Shown here in pieces: positions 1 to 8,470 of a stretch of 64,000 bases of DNA. Each line of letters begins with the position of its first letter. Within the stretch, counting starts at the first letter, position 1. The notes beneath the pieces are model-generated. The model did no database searches. It was not told the origin of the DNA and saw only the letters and a program-made list of their open reading frames with translations. The position numbers and the translations under genes are program-made. This DNA comes from JBGAPH01 sp046349955 (GTDB lineage: Bacteria > Planctomycetota > Planctomycetia > Pirellulales > JBGAPH01): positions 1-64,000 of the forward strand of contig JAXMBI010000009.1 in NCBI GenBank assembly GCA_046349955.1. Direction: 5' to 3'.

Positions 1-1329
1 GATGGTGCGACTCGTGGCGTCGGTCCAGTAGATCTTGCCGGCCGCCGTGTCCAGTGCCGTGGCGTTGGGCGTGCCCTGGCCGGTGATCAAGTCTTCGATG
101 CCGCCCAGGCGAGCCACGTAGGTGAAGGTGTCGACGCCCGAGAAATTGGGGCTCGGCGTGTAGAGGAACGAGCCGTCGCGCCGCAGGCTGAGCGCGCCGT
201 TCGAGGGCCCGGCAATGAGCGCCGCGGAGATCGGATCGGGAGTCGACGGCAGCGAATCGTTTTCCAGCACGCCGGCGCCGGCCGCCACGTTGAGGGGGTT
301 GTCCTCGAGGACCGTGTAAACGTCGTTGGCGGCCACGAGCACTGGAGTCACGCGAATCCGCACCGTGGCCAGGTTCGAGTCGGCCTGGCCGTCGTTGGCC
401 CGGTAGGTGAACGAGTCTTCGCCGATGAAGGCGTTGCCCGGCGTATAGGTGAAGGAGCCGTTGCTGTTGAGGGTGACCGTGCCCTTGGTGGGGCCCGCGC
501 CCAGCTTGGCGGTCAGGACGTCGCCGTCGGCGTCGGTGTCGTTGGCCAAAACCCCCTGCAGGGCCGGCACGACCAAGGCTTGCGCCTCGAAGGCGTTATA
601 GCTGTCGTCCACCGCCACCGGATCGTCGGGCACCGGATTGACGGTGAGCGCCACGGTCGCCGGCGCCGACAAGTTCGTGCCATCGCTGGCGCGATAGGTA
701 AAGGTGTCGGTGCCGAAGAAGTTGTCGGCCGGGTTGTAGACGAAGGAGCCATCGGCCGCCAGCGTCAGCGTGCCGTGGGTCGGGCCGTTGACGAGCACGG
801 CGGTCAGGGCGTCGCCGGCGACGTCGGTGTCGTTCTTCAGCACCCCCTGGGCGGCGGTGGCCTTGAGTTGTGTGTCTTCATCGACTGAGTAGCTGTCTGC
901 CCGCGCGATTGGGGTTCCATCGACGACCGAGAGCGAGACCGTCACGGAGTTCGACAGCAGGGCACCGTCGCTGGCGCGATAGGAGAACGTGTCGGGACCG
1001 AGGTAGTTCAAGTTGGGGGTGTAACTGAACGAACCGTCGGCAGCCAAGCTGAGGGCGCCATGCAGGGGGCCTTGGACGAGCTGCGCGGTGAGCGCGTCGT
1101 TGTCGGCGTCGGTGTCGTTGGCTAACACGCCAGGTCCGGAGACATCGAGCGTGGCGTTGGCCACCGCACCGTACGTGTCGGCCACGGCCACTGGCGCCGC
1201 GGCCAACAAGCAACGCGATTCGAGCGGTTCCAGACTGAGCGCCGACTGAAGACGGGGCAACCTAGAAAGACTGGATAAAACGCGATTGGCGATAGTGGGT
1301 TTCGAGTGGCGCTTCATCGGGGTGGTCAT
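1..1329 (-). CDS. Giant surface protein, LEPR-XLL N-terminus, Ig-like repeats and YWTD segment (3' truncated)
   Basis: The reading frame starts at ATG 1329 (or 1317) and stays open to the window edge, giving 443 residues without a stop. Residues about 20-35 contain SLEPLESRCLLAA, the LEPR-XLL type motif found at the N-terminus of very large planctomycete surface proteins. Four cadherin/VCBS-like Ig repeats follow, each with a core such as DGSFSYTPNLNYLGPDTFSY. The last visible residues include KIYWTD, a YWTD motif of LDL-receptor type beta-propellers. The protein is probably exported and may act in adhesion or as a surface layer; that role is inference. Its C-terminus, and any dockerin or sorting signal, lie outside the window. 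Confidence 0.85.
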   Translation of the reverse strand, partial: MTTPMKRHSKPTIANRVLSSLSRLPRLQSALSLEPLESRCLLAAAPVAVADTYGAVANATLDVSGPGVLANDTDADNDALTAQLVQGPLHGALSLAADGSFSYTPNLNYLGPDTFSYRASDGALLSNSVTVSLSVVDGTPIARADSYSVDEDTQLKATAAQGVLKNDTDVAGDALTAVLVNGPTHGTLTLAADGSFVYNPADNFFGTDTFTYRASDGTNLSAPATVALTVNPVPDDPVAVDDSYNAFEAQALVVPALQGVLANDTDADGDVLTAKLGAGPTKGTVTLNSNGSFTYTPGNAFIGEDSFTYRANDGQADSNLATVRIRVTPVLVAANDVYTVLEDNPLNVAAGAGVLENDSLPSTPDPISAALIAGPSNGALSLRRDGSFLYTPSPNFSGVDTFTYVARLGGIEDLITGQGTPNATALDTAAGKIYWTDATSRTI

Positions 1330-1937
1330 CGATCGCCTCTTGCTTCAGACAGGTAAGGGGGGGCAGCGGTGCTGGGGTCGGCGGGGAGCGCAGTCGGCAA
1401 AGTCGCTATAATCGGCATTTCGGCCCCAGATTAATTGCAACCCAAACCGTAAGCAATAGTTTGCGCGACCCTGCAGAGGGGATTTTACCGGTCGGAATGG
1501 GGAAAACCGGTCCTCCAAAGGAGGGGACCGCTAAGCGGTGGTCCTTGCGACTCCGCCCTGCGTCTAAGACGCTCTCGGCCCGACAAAGTGGCCGCGCAGC
1601 AGTCAACTTGGCACCGAATCGGCCCACTTCTTTCGACTGAATCGTGCGGAGCTGTCTCAAAAAAAGGCCACTCGTCTCACCTCAAGACGTTTGGGCCAAT
1701 CGCTGGCGGCTCGGCGGAACAATGGGCGCTGCGGCAGTTCTCGGCCAGAACTTGAATGAAACCAACGCCTTGAAGCCGGATTTGGCCAAAAAGCGCTGGG
1801 GTCTTCCGCCCATGCCTGGGCCTCGCTGGCCCTCCAGGCACGAGAGTTGCAACCTCTTGGGCCGCAATGACACAGCCGGGCAAACTGGCGTCCCGCAGTC
1901 GACGCATCGTGTGCGAACGAGGGAGGGACGCAATGGG
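1330..1937. other. Intergenic region between the surface protein and csrA
   Basis: This holds the divergent upstream regions of the surface-protein gene (minus) and csrA (plus). Open frames cross it, including one continuous with csrA from 1644, but they show no recognisable protein signature or ribosome binding site. An imperfect hairpin lies near 1526-1546, without a T tract. No gene is supported. Confidence 0.5.
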
Positions 1938-2177
1938 ATGCCGGATATCGAAACGGTGGAGGATTCAGCCGTGCTGGTGCTCAGTCGAAAGATCGGCGAA
2001 ACGATTAGTGTCGGAGACGGAATCGAAATCGTCGTCAACCGCATTTCAGGCAACCGCGTGACCCTGGGCATCAAGGCCCCGGGGAGCGTGCGCATCGTCC
2101 GTGGCGAGCTCGACCGCTTCGACGGACCGGCGACCTTTGAGTGGGCCTCCACCGATTCGGAGATGGTCGCCCGCTGA
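1938..2177 (+). CDS. csrA: Carbon storage regulator CsrA
   Basis: This 79-residue protein contains the full CsrA fold: VLVLSRKIGETISVGDGIEI, then NRVTLGIKAPGSVRIVRGEL. CsrA is a homodimeric RNA-binding protein that occludes ribosome binding sites carrying GGA in loops. The RNA-contacting Arg near the first strand (LSRK) and the Arg corresponding to E. coli R44 (IVRGE) are both present. ATG 1938 is chosen because GAGGGAGGGA lies about nine bases upstream; this adds roughly eleven residues before the usual start. GTG 1971 would give the canonical N-terminus but lacks a ribosome binding site. No fliW or flagellar gene is adjacent, so its targets cannot be guessed from context. Confidence 0.93.
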   Translation: MPDIETVEDSAVLVLSRKIGETISVGDGIEIVVNRISGNRVTLGIKAPGSVRIVRGELDRFDGPATFEWASTDSEMVAR

Positions 2178-2290
2178 GCCAAGCCGTGCTAGCAGCTACC
2201 GCCTGCCAAGCCCGGCTTGTAGCGTCTTGACCGTTTCGCTACAAACGCCCCCCTTGTCTGATTCTCTATCGACATGGGAGCGCGCTGCCG

Positions 2291-3655
2291 ATGCATGCCG
2301 GGCCGAGCAAGGTCGTGACGGCATGGCTTCGTTGCGCGGCCGCGTTGGCCCTTATAGGGCTCGTGGTCGGCGTACAGGCGCTCGCGGCAGCAGGGCCTGC
2401 CGCCGAAACAGCCGCAAATTCTGCGGCGTGGGGATCTCTGGCGATCCCCGCGCCTCCCGGGGCCGGCGTGTTCCCGGCGCCTGCACGGACGCCTGCATCC
2501 GCGTTGCAGTCTCCGCTCACCATGGAGGAGTCTGGCGGTCTCGATGCCGGAGCGGGAACCTTGGGGCCCGCGTTCCAACTCGTCAAGCAGGAAGAGTTGC
2601 CGCCCCCTGAGCCGCTGCCGCCGATCGGCGTTGAGCCTGCGCCGCTCACGCCGATTCCCGATCTGGGAATTCCCGCCCTCGACCTTGATGGTGAGTGCGT
2701 GGGCTGCGGCGATCGGCCGTGCGTTCCCGGCCAGGGCCCGTGCTATCCCTGCGAGGCCGATACGCGGCTCGGACGATTCGCCTGTGGCATCTATCAGGCG
2801 GTGTGCTGTCCCGATCCCTGCTACGATCCCCGCTGGAAGGCAATTGCCGATTCGTCGTTCTTCACGGAGTCGGCCCGCCCCGTTACCCAGCAGCGGTTCC
2901 GTTGGGACGCTGGGCTCAACGTCGTGTTTCCCGACCGAGCGGAGTACTTTTGGGCCCAGGACAACGGGGCGGGGGCCGGCCCGCCCCCTGTTCCCCCGTG
3001 GCTCGGCGAACGCTCCGTCACGTACCACGATTTGAGCCTGTACACCGAAACCGCCGTCGAGCGCTTCTCGTTCTTTGTCGAAGTGCCCTACCGCTCGGTG
3101 TTTCCCCTCGACGACCCGCATGCCGCGAGCTTCGGCGACATGAACCTGGGGACCAAGAGCCTGGTCTTCGACTGCGAGCTCCTGCAGATCGCGCTCATGT
3201 TTCGCACGTACATTCCCGTGGGCAACCCGTTCACCGGGACGGGCAACGGCCACGTGTCGCTCGAGCCCTCGCTCGTGTTCGGCCTCAAGCTCTCTCCCAT
3301 CTCCTATCTCCAGGCGCAGATTGCCGAGTGGATTCCGCTGGGTGGCGATCCTCTGTACGCCGGCTCCCTGCTGAACTTCCGCGGCAGCTACAACCGCGTA
3401 TTGTTCACGCCCCTGCCCAACGTGCCGGTGATCGGCACGTTCGAGCTAATGGGCTGGTCATTCCAAGCGGGCGCCTACACCGATCCAGTCTTGGGCACGC
3501 AGCCCGCGAACCGCAGCACCTATCTGAGCGTGGGCCCCGGCTTACGGACGGTGATTTGCGATAAGGTCGACTTCGGCGTGGGGGCGGCCTTCTCGCTGAC
3601 GCAGGATCACTTCGCGGAACAGCTCATCCGCTCGGAATTCCGGTATCGCTACTAG
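2291..3655 (+). CDS. Putative outer-membrane beta-barrel protein, planctomycete type
   Basis: This 454-residue protein has an N-terminal signal peptide (hydrophobic ALALIGLVVGVQALAA, cleavage near residue 33). A low-complexity Pro/Ala linker follows, then a Cys-rich patch at about residues 135-180 (ECVGCGDRPC, CCPDPCYDP). The C-terminal two thirds alternate short amphipathic strands with turns and end in an aromatic residue pattern (SEFRYRY), as outer-membrane barrels do. The final segment recalls transporter/MetA-pathway barrels, but that likeness is weak. It stands alone between csrA and a KAS III gene. The barrel is inferred from pattern; the substrate is unknown. Confidence 0.6.
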   Translation: MHAGPSKVVTAWLRCAAALALIGLVVGVQALAAAGPAAETAANSAAWGSLAIPAPPGAGVFPAPARTPASALQSPLTMEESGGLDAGAGTLGPAFQLVKQEELPPPEPLPPIGVEPAPLTPIPDLGIPALDLDGECVGCGDRPCVPGQGPCYPCEADTRLGRFACGIYQAVCCPDPCYDPRWKAIADSSFFTESARPVTQQRFRWDAGLNVVFPDRAEYFWAQDNGAGAGPPPVPPWLGERSVTYHDLSLYTETAVERFSFFVEVPYRSVFPLDDPHAASFGDMNLGTKSLVFDCELLQIALMFRTYIPVGNPFTGTGNGHVSLEPSLVFGLKLSPISYLQAQIAEWIPLGGDPLYAGSLLNFRGSYNRVLFTPLPNVPVIGTFELMGWSFQAGAYTDPVLGTQPANRSTYLSVGPGLRTVICDKVDFGVGAAFSLTQDHFAEQLIRSEFRYRY

Positions 3656-3794
3656 CGCTTGCAAGCTGTGAATGCCGAGCCGCATTGACGCTTTCCGGCG
3701 GCTTGTGCTAGCCTCTTCGATTCAACTCCCGTCCCGCGAAGCCATTGCGCTCGCGCCCTGGGGGCGGGGCGAGCAACCACGAGGGATCGTCGCG

Positions 3795-4799
3795 GTGAAG
3801 TACGCGGCCATCGGACCCATCGCCATCCACTTGCCTGAGCGGGTGGAGACGAACGCGCAGCTTCAGGCCGAGCATCCCGAGTGGGATATGGAGCTCATTG
3901 GGGCCAAGACCGGCGTCTATGCGCGGCACATCGCGGCCCCCGGCGAATGCTCGTCAGACCTGGCGGTCGCTGCTTGCGAGCGGCTGTTTGGCGAGTTCGG
4001 CGTGGACCGCCAGAGCATCGATTTTCTCTTGCTCTGCACGCAAACGCCCGACTACCCCCTGCCCACCACCGCCTGTCTGGTTCAAGAGCGGCTCGGGCTG
4101 AAGACTTCGATCGGCGCGCTCGACTTCAACTTGGGATGCTCAGGGTTCGTCTACGGCTTGTCGCTGGCCGATGGGCTGATCCGCAGCGGCGCCGTGCGCC
4201 GCGTGTTGCTAGTGACGGCCGAAACGTACTCGAAGTTCATTGCTCCCGAAGACCGTTCGCTGCGGCCGATTTTCGGGGATGGCGCGGCTGCCACGCTGAT
4301 CGAGGCGGCCGACGAGCCCTCGCTTGGGGCCTTCGTGTTCAGCACCGATGGACGCGGGGCGGATACGCTGCTGGTCAACCGTGGCGGCGCGCGGCCGCCC
4401 GAGCAAGCGATCAAGCCGCGCGGCCGCTGGCGATGGCCGAGCGCCCTCTACATGGATGGCCCCAGCCTGATCCAAATCACGATCGAGGCCATCCCCAAGT
4501 TGGTCGACGACGTGCTGCGGCAGTCTCCCTGGAACAAGGAGCAGATCGACCTGTTCCTCATGCACCAGGCCACGCGGCTGATGCTCGATCAATTGCGGAA
4601 TCATCTGCACGTGCCGGCCGACAAGATGCCGCTCTTCCTGCGCGACTGCGGCAACACCGTTTCTTCCACGCTGCCGTTGTTGATCGACGACCAACGCCGC
4701 TCCGGTCGCCTGCTCACCGGGTCGAAGAGCGTCCTGGTCGGTTTCGGCGTGGGCTATTCGTCGGCGGGTTGCACCTGGGTCGAGCGCTGGGGGCAGTAG
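3795..4799 (+). CDS. 3-oxoacyl-ACP synthase III (FabH-type KAS III)
   Basis: This condensing enzyme of the thiolase fold joins an acyl-CoA primer to malonyl-ACP. GTG 3795 gives 334 residues, the normal KAS III length, with GAGGG about ten bases upstream. ATG 3672 would add 41 residues resembling no KAS III. The catalytic triad is complete: Cys115 in NLGCSGFVYGL, His257 in FLMHQAT, Asn287 in DCGNTVSST. The C-terminus SVLVGFGVGYSSAG matches the family glycine-rich end. A phosphohexomutase gene follows 143 bases downstream. It could be the housekeeping FabH or a paralogue for a specialised lipid; the HQAT (instead of HQAN) sequence leaves this open. Confidence 0.85.
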   Translation: MKYAAIGPIAIHLPERVETNAQLQAEHPEWDMELIGAKTGVYARHIAAPGECSSDLAVAACERLFGEFGVDRQSIDFLLLCTQTPDYPLPTTACLVQERLGLKTSIGALDFNLGCSGFVYGLSLADGLIRSGAVRRVLLVTAETYSKFIAPEDRSLRPIFGDGAAATLIEAADEPSLGAFVFSTDGRGADTLLVNRGGARPPEQAIKPRGRWRWPSALYMDGPSLIQITIEAIPKLVDDVLRQSPWNKEQIDLFLMHQATRLMLDQLRNHLHVPADKMPLFLRDCGNTVSSTLPLLIDDQRRSGRLLTGSKSVLVGFGVGYSSAGCTWVERWGQ

Positions 4800-4942
4800 C
4801 CGGCTTGGTTGGCGGCGTTCGGGGGGGTGCGCGGCAAACTCATCTCGACAAGGTTTCGCCTTCGCGCCAGGATGATCGCCTGAGGCCGCGGCGCCGCGGC
4901 GGCGCCCCGTTGGCCCCTTCTGAGTACGTCGGATCTTGGCGC

Positions 4943-6295
4943 ATGGAACCGATCATCAGCGTGTCTGGCCTGCGGGGCATCGTGGGGCAAAGCCTGACGC
5001 CCGAGATTGCCGGCCGCTACGCCGCGGCCTTTGCCGCCGAACTGCCGCCGGGGCCGCTCGTGCTCACGCGCGACGGCCGCACCACGGGTCCGATGGTGGC
5101 CTCCGCGCTGCAGGCCGCCCTCTGCGCCGTTGGCCGAGACGTGATCGACGCGGGCGTGGCCGCCACCCCCACCACAGGCGTCCTCGTGCGCCAGGCGCAA
5201 GCTGCTGGCGGCCTGCAGATTTCCGCCAGCCACAATCCCCCCGAATACAACGGACTCAAGCTCTTCTCGGCCGAGGGGCGCGTCGTGCCTGCTGGCTTCG
5301 GACAGCGCGTGGTCGCGCGGTACCGCCAGGGCTCACCCGGCTGGGTGAGCCACGAACGCCTGGGCGCAGCCCGTGCCTGGCCGGGAGACACGACCTCGCG
5401 GCATCTCGAACTCGTGCTGGCGCTGGTTGACGTCGAGCGGATCCGCCGGCGGAAGTTTCGCGTGCTGCTCGATGCGACCCATGGCGCCGGCAGCCTCCTG
5501 GGAGCGCGGCTGCTGGAGTCGCTGGGTTGCCAGGCGACCATCCTCGGGGGCGACCCTAACGGGCTCTTCGAGCACCCCCCGGAGCCGACGGCGGAGAACC
5601 TGAGCGGCGTGACGAAGTCAACCCTCGCGGCTAAGGCGGACGTTGGCTTCTGCCAAGATCCCGACGCCGATCGGCTCGCTTTGATCGACGAAACGGGCGG
5701 CTACGTGGGCGAGGAATACACGCTCGCCCTCTGTGCCGATCATTGGCTGGCCCGTCACCCGGGGCCCGTGGTGATCAACTGCTCCTCGAGCAGGATGACG
5801 GAAGATTTGGCCGCCCGCCACAAGTGCCCCAGCTATCGTTCGGCGGTGGGCGAAGCGAATGTCGTGGACGAAATGCTCCGCCGCGGGGCCGTCCTGGGGG
5901 GCGAAGGCAACGGCGGCGTGATCCACCCTCAGGTGGGCCTGGTGCGCGACAGCTTCGTGGCGATGGCGCTGGTGCTCGACGCCCTGGCGGCGGGACGGGG
6001 CGCCTTGAACGCGTGGGTCAATTCGCTCCCGCGCTATGGGATCGCCAAAACCAAGTTCACACTTCCCGCCGAGCGAGTGGCCGCCGCGCTGTTGGCCCTG
6101 GAAAAACGGTTCCCCGACGCCCAGGCTGACCGCCTGGATGGGCTGCGGCTCGATTGGCCAGGGCGGTGGCTCTTGGTCCGGGCGAGCAACACCGAGCCCA
6201 TCGTGCGGGCAATCGCCGAGGCGGAAACCGAGGCGGCGGCCCTGGAGTTGTGCCGAGCCGCCGGCAAGGTGCTGACCGCCGCAGAAATTAGCTAA
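4943..6295 (+). CDS. Phosphoglucosamine mutase / phosphomannomutase family protein
   Basis: This 450-residue alpha-D-phosphohexomutase interconverts hexose 6- and 1-phosphates through a phosphoserine. All four signatures are visible in order: the phosphoserine loop QISASHNPPEYNG (about residues 92-104), the Mg-binding loop QDPDADRLAL, the sugar-specificity loop GGEGNGGVI, and the phosphate-binding loop RASNTEPIVRAI near the C-terminus. ATG 4943 starts at the conserved ISVSGLRGIVG segment. GEGNGG resembles GlmM and phosphomannomutase alike, so the substrate cannot be fixed. It could supply precursors for peptidoglycan-like, lipid A or exopolysaccharide sugars. Confidence 0.88.
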   Translation: MEPIISVSGLRGIVGQSLTPEIAGRYAAAFAAELPPGPLVLTRDGRTTGPMVASALQAALCAVGRDVIDAGVAATPTTGVLVRQAQAAGGLQISASHNPPEYNGLKLFSAEGRVVPAGFGQRVVARYRQGSPGWVSHERLGAARAWPGDTTSRHLELVLALVDVERIRRRKFRVLLDATHGAGSLLGARLLESLGCQATILGGDPNGLFEHPPEPTAENLSGVTKSTLAAKADVGFCQDPDADRLALIDETGGYVGEEYTLALCADHWLARHPGPVVINCSSSRMTEDLAARHKCPSYRSAVGEANVVDEMLRRGAVLGGEGNGGVIHPQVGLVRDSFVAMALVLDALAAGRGALNAWVNSLPRYGIAKTKFTLPAERVAAALLALEKRFPDAQADRLDGLRLDWPGRWLLVRASNTEPIVRAIAEAETEAAALELCRAAGKVLTAAEIS

Positions 6296-6498
6296 AGGGC
6301 CGAAAAACGGGCGGTAGGGATCCCCTGACGTCCCCCCCAAGAGTGCATCAGGAAGCGAAGTTTACAGAAAAAACGCCAGCCGAAAGCTTTACGGCAGCGG
6401 TTGCGTTTTCCATAATCTCTCACTAGTCCCCTCAAACCGCCGCAGCCCCTCGGCAGGGTGGCCGAGCCTGTAGCGGAATATGCCTCGAGGCCACACCA

Positions 6499-7965
6499 AT
6501 GAGTCCCTACGCGCTACGGCGGGTTGCCCTGGCGCTGGTTCTATGCCTGGTCGGGTCGACCAGCGCGCGGGCCCAGCTTGGCACATTGCTCACGACCTTT
6601 CAAGACCCAGCCGCGGGCAAGGGCAGCCGCTTCGGCTCTTCGATCGCTGCGGTGGGCAAGAACATCTTGGTTGGCGCCCCGCGCGACAGCGCGCTCGGCG
6701 ACGAAACGGGGGCCGCGTATCTGCTCGACGGCGCCGGCAAACGGCTGGCTACGTTTCACGATCCTTCGCCCACCAAGGACGACTGGTTTGGCTACGCGGT
6801 CGCCGCCGCCGGCGACAACGTGGTGATCTCTGCGCTCCGCAAGGACACCGGAGGCCAGGACGTCGGCACGGCCTATGTCTTTGACCTCAACGGCGACCTG
6901 CTGAGCACGATCAACAGCCCCAATCCCAGCGGCTTCGATTCCTTTGGTCAGTCGATCGTGGGGGTGGGCGACAACATCCTCATCGGCGCCGATCGTTGGA
7001 AGGATCCCAGCGGCGCCTATGACTCCGGCATCGCCTACCTCTTCAGTCCTCAGGGCAAACTGCTGGAGACCTTTGAGAACCCAACGCCGGCGTTCGGCGA
7101 CCACTTTGGCAAGTCGCTGGCCGTGGTCGACGACCGCATCGTGATCGGCGCCATGGGAGACAGCAGCAAGTCGTTTGGCTCGGGCGCTGCCTATGTCTTC
7201 GACCAGGCGGGCGATCTGTTGACGACCTTGCATAGCCCCGGCGGCGCGGTGGGAGACAATTTCGGCGTCTCCGTGGCCGGTATGGGCTTCAACGAAATCC
7301 TGGTCGGCGCGAACCTCGCCGATGGCTCAGGCAAAGACGCCGGCGCCGTCTACCGCTACGACCTCAACGGTCAGTTGCTCGGCGTCATCAACAATCCCAC
7401 CGGCAACGCGGGCGACAACTTCGGCCTTTCCGTGGCAGCCCTCGAAGATCACGTGCTGGTGGGCGTCGATAGCCTGCATCAAGGAATCAATCCGGTCGGC
7501 GGAGCTTATCTGTTCTCGCCCTCGGGTACGCTGGCTCATACGTTCGCCAATCCGGCCCCTTCGCGGAACGACGACTTCGGCGCGAGCCTGGCCGTGGTGG
7601 GCAACAGCGTGCTGGTGGGGGCGCCGCTGGAAGACGCGGCCAACCGAGACGCCGGCGCGGTGTATCTCTTCCAGGGCCTCCGCGAGCCCGAACTCGTCGG
7701 CGACGCCAACCTCGACGGCCGCGTCGATCTCTCCGATTTTCAGATTCTCCGCCAGAACTTCGGCAAGCCCGGCACGGCGCGCCAGGGTGATTTTACCGCC
7801 GACGGCTGGGTGACCCTCTCCGACTTGGGGCCGCTCAAGACTAATTTCGGCGCCACGCGCAATACTCCCGGCGCTGCCGCGGTGCCCGAGCCTAGTGGCA
7901 TCGTGTTGGCGGCGCTGGCGGCCGCAAGCGCTTGCCTTCTGGGCTGGCGGCGCGGACGGCGCTAG
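6499..7965 (+). CDS. FG-GAP beta-propeller protein with dockerin and PEP-CTERM anchor
   Basis: This 488-residue secreted protein has a signal peptide (residues 1-25, ending SARAQ). Seven FG-GAP repeats follow at about 38-390, each containing a form of FG-x-S-x-A with NILVGAP-like text; seven blades suit an integrin-type propeller. A type I dockerin lies at about 398-450 (GDANLDGRVDLSDFQILRQN, then DFTADGWVTLSDL). The C-terminus is a PEP-CTERM signal: VPEPSGIVLAAL, a hydrophobic stretch, then RRGRR. PEP-CTERM proteins are sorted by exosortase. A dockerin plus PEP-CTERM suggests surface display with docking to a cohesin partner. Its stop overlaps the stop of the convergent rhodanese gene. Confidence 0.9.
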   Translation: MSPYALRRVALALVLCLVGSTSARAQLGTLLTTFQDPAAGKGSRFGSSIAAVGKNILVGAPRDSALGDETGAAYLLDGAGKRLATFHDPSPTKDDWFGYAVAAAGDNVVISALRKDTGGQDVGTAYVFDLNGDLLSTINSPNPSGFDSFGQSIVGVGDNILIGADRWKDPSGAYDSGIAYLFSPQGKLLETFENPTPAFGDHFGKSLAVVDDRIVIGAMGDSSKSFGSGAAYVFDQAGDLLTTLHSPGGAVGDNFGVSVAGMGFNEILVGANLADGSGKDAGAVYRYDLNGQLLGVINNPTGNAGDNFGLSVAALEDHVLVGVDSLHQGINPVGGAYLFSPSGTLAHTFANPAPSRNDDFGASLAVVGNSVLVGAPLEDAANRDAGAVYLFQGLREPELVGDANLDGRVDLSDFQILRQNFGKPGTARQGDFTADGWVTLSDLGPLKTNFGATRNTPGAAAVPEPSGIVLAALAAASACLLGWRRGRR

Positions 7966-8453
7966 TTGATCGGCGTCGAGCTGGGGTCCGCTTTTGAGCC
8001 GGCGGGCTCTGGCGTGAACCCAGCCGCTACGAGATCGTCGTATCCCGGCTTGAGCGCCGTGGCCTGATAGCCGTGGGCCGTGAGGATTTTGGCCGCGGCC
8101 AGCGCGCGCACTCCCTTGGCGCAGTGGCAATAGATAGGCTTGTCCTTCGGCAGGCCCGCGAGCAATTCGGCCAGGCGGGCGGTTTCATTCGTGCCGTGCG
8201 CCTTGGCCAGGGCCTTGGTGGGCAGCCAATAGGCGCCCGCCACGTGCCCCGCGTTCCACTCGCTTTGCTCGCGCACGTCGACGAGCACGGCCCCCTGCTG
8301 ATCGATGCGTTGCTTGACCGCTCCCAGGTCGTCGGGCGCATGGCCAGGCTGCGACGAACACGCACAAGCCAGCGCCGTTGCCAACAGGGCCAAGGGCCAG
8401 CCGCCAATCCGCAACCGCCAAGCGAGCCGCACGAGATCCTCCTTCACGGACAT
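7962..8453 (-). CDS. Rhodanese-domain lipoprotein
   Basis: This 163-residue protein carries an N-terminal lipoprotein signal (LALLATALACACSS), so the mature protein is probably membrane-anchored in the periplasm. A single rhodanese domain follows. VDVREQSEWNAGHVAGA is the typical entry motif and the active loop is CAKGVRA, with the catalytic Cys in YCHCAKG. Rhodaneses transfer or sense sulfane sulfur. ATG 8453 is preceded by GGGGGAAG. It lies 17 bases downstream of the histidine kinase and is probably co-transcribed with it. Its stop overlaps that of the convergent gene in a shared CTAG. Confidence 0.88.
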   Translation of the reverse strand: MSVKEDLVRLAWRLRIGGWPLALLATALACACSSQPGHAPDDLGAVKQRIDQQGAVLVDVREQSEWNAGHVAGAYWLPTKALAKAHGTNETARLAELLAGLPKDKPIYCHCAKGVRALAAAKILTAHGYQATALKPGYDDLVAAGFTPEPAGSKADPSSTPIN

Positions 8454-8470
8454 GGTTCTTCCCCCGGAAA

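Noticed and set aside
1406..1660. Minus-strand open frame of 84 codons
   Set aside because: No ribosome binding site or protein signature, and it lies in an intergenic region.
1644..1937. In-frame extension of csrA
   Set aside because: It lacks protein-like composition and would give a 98-residue N-terminus unknown in CsrA; ATG 1938 has a strong ribosome binding site.
3672..3794. ATG 3672 as start of the KAS III gene
   Set aside because: It would add 41 residues unlike any KAS III; GTG 3795 has a ribosome binding site and yields normal length and triad spacing.
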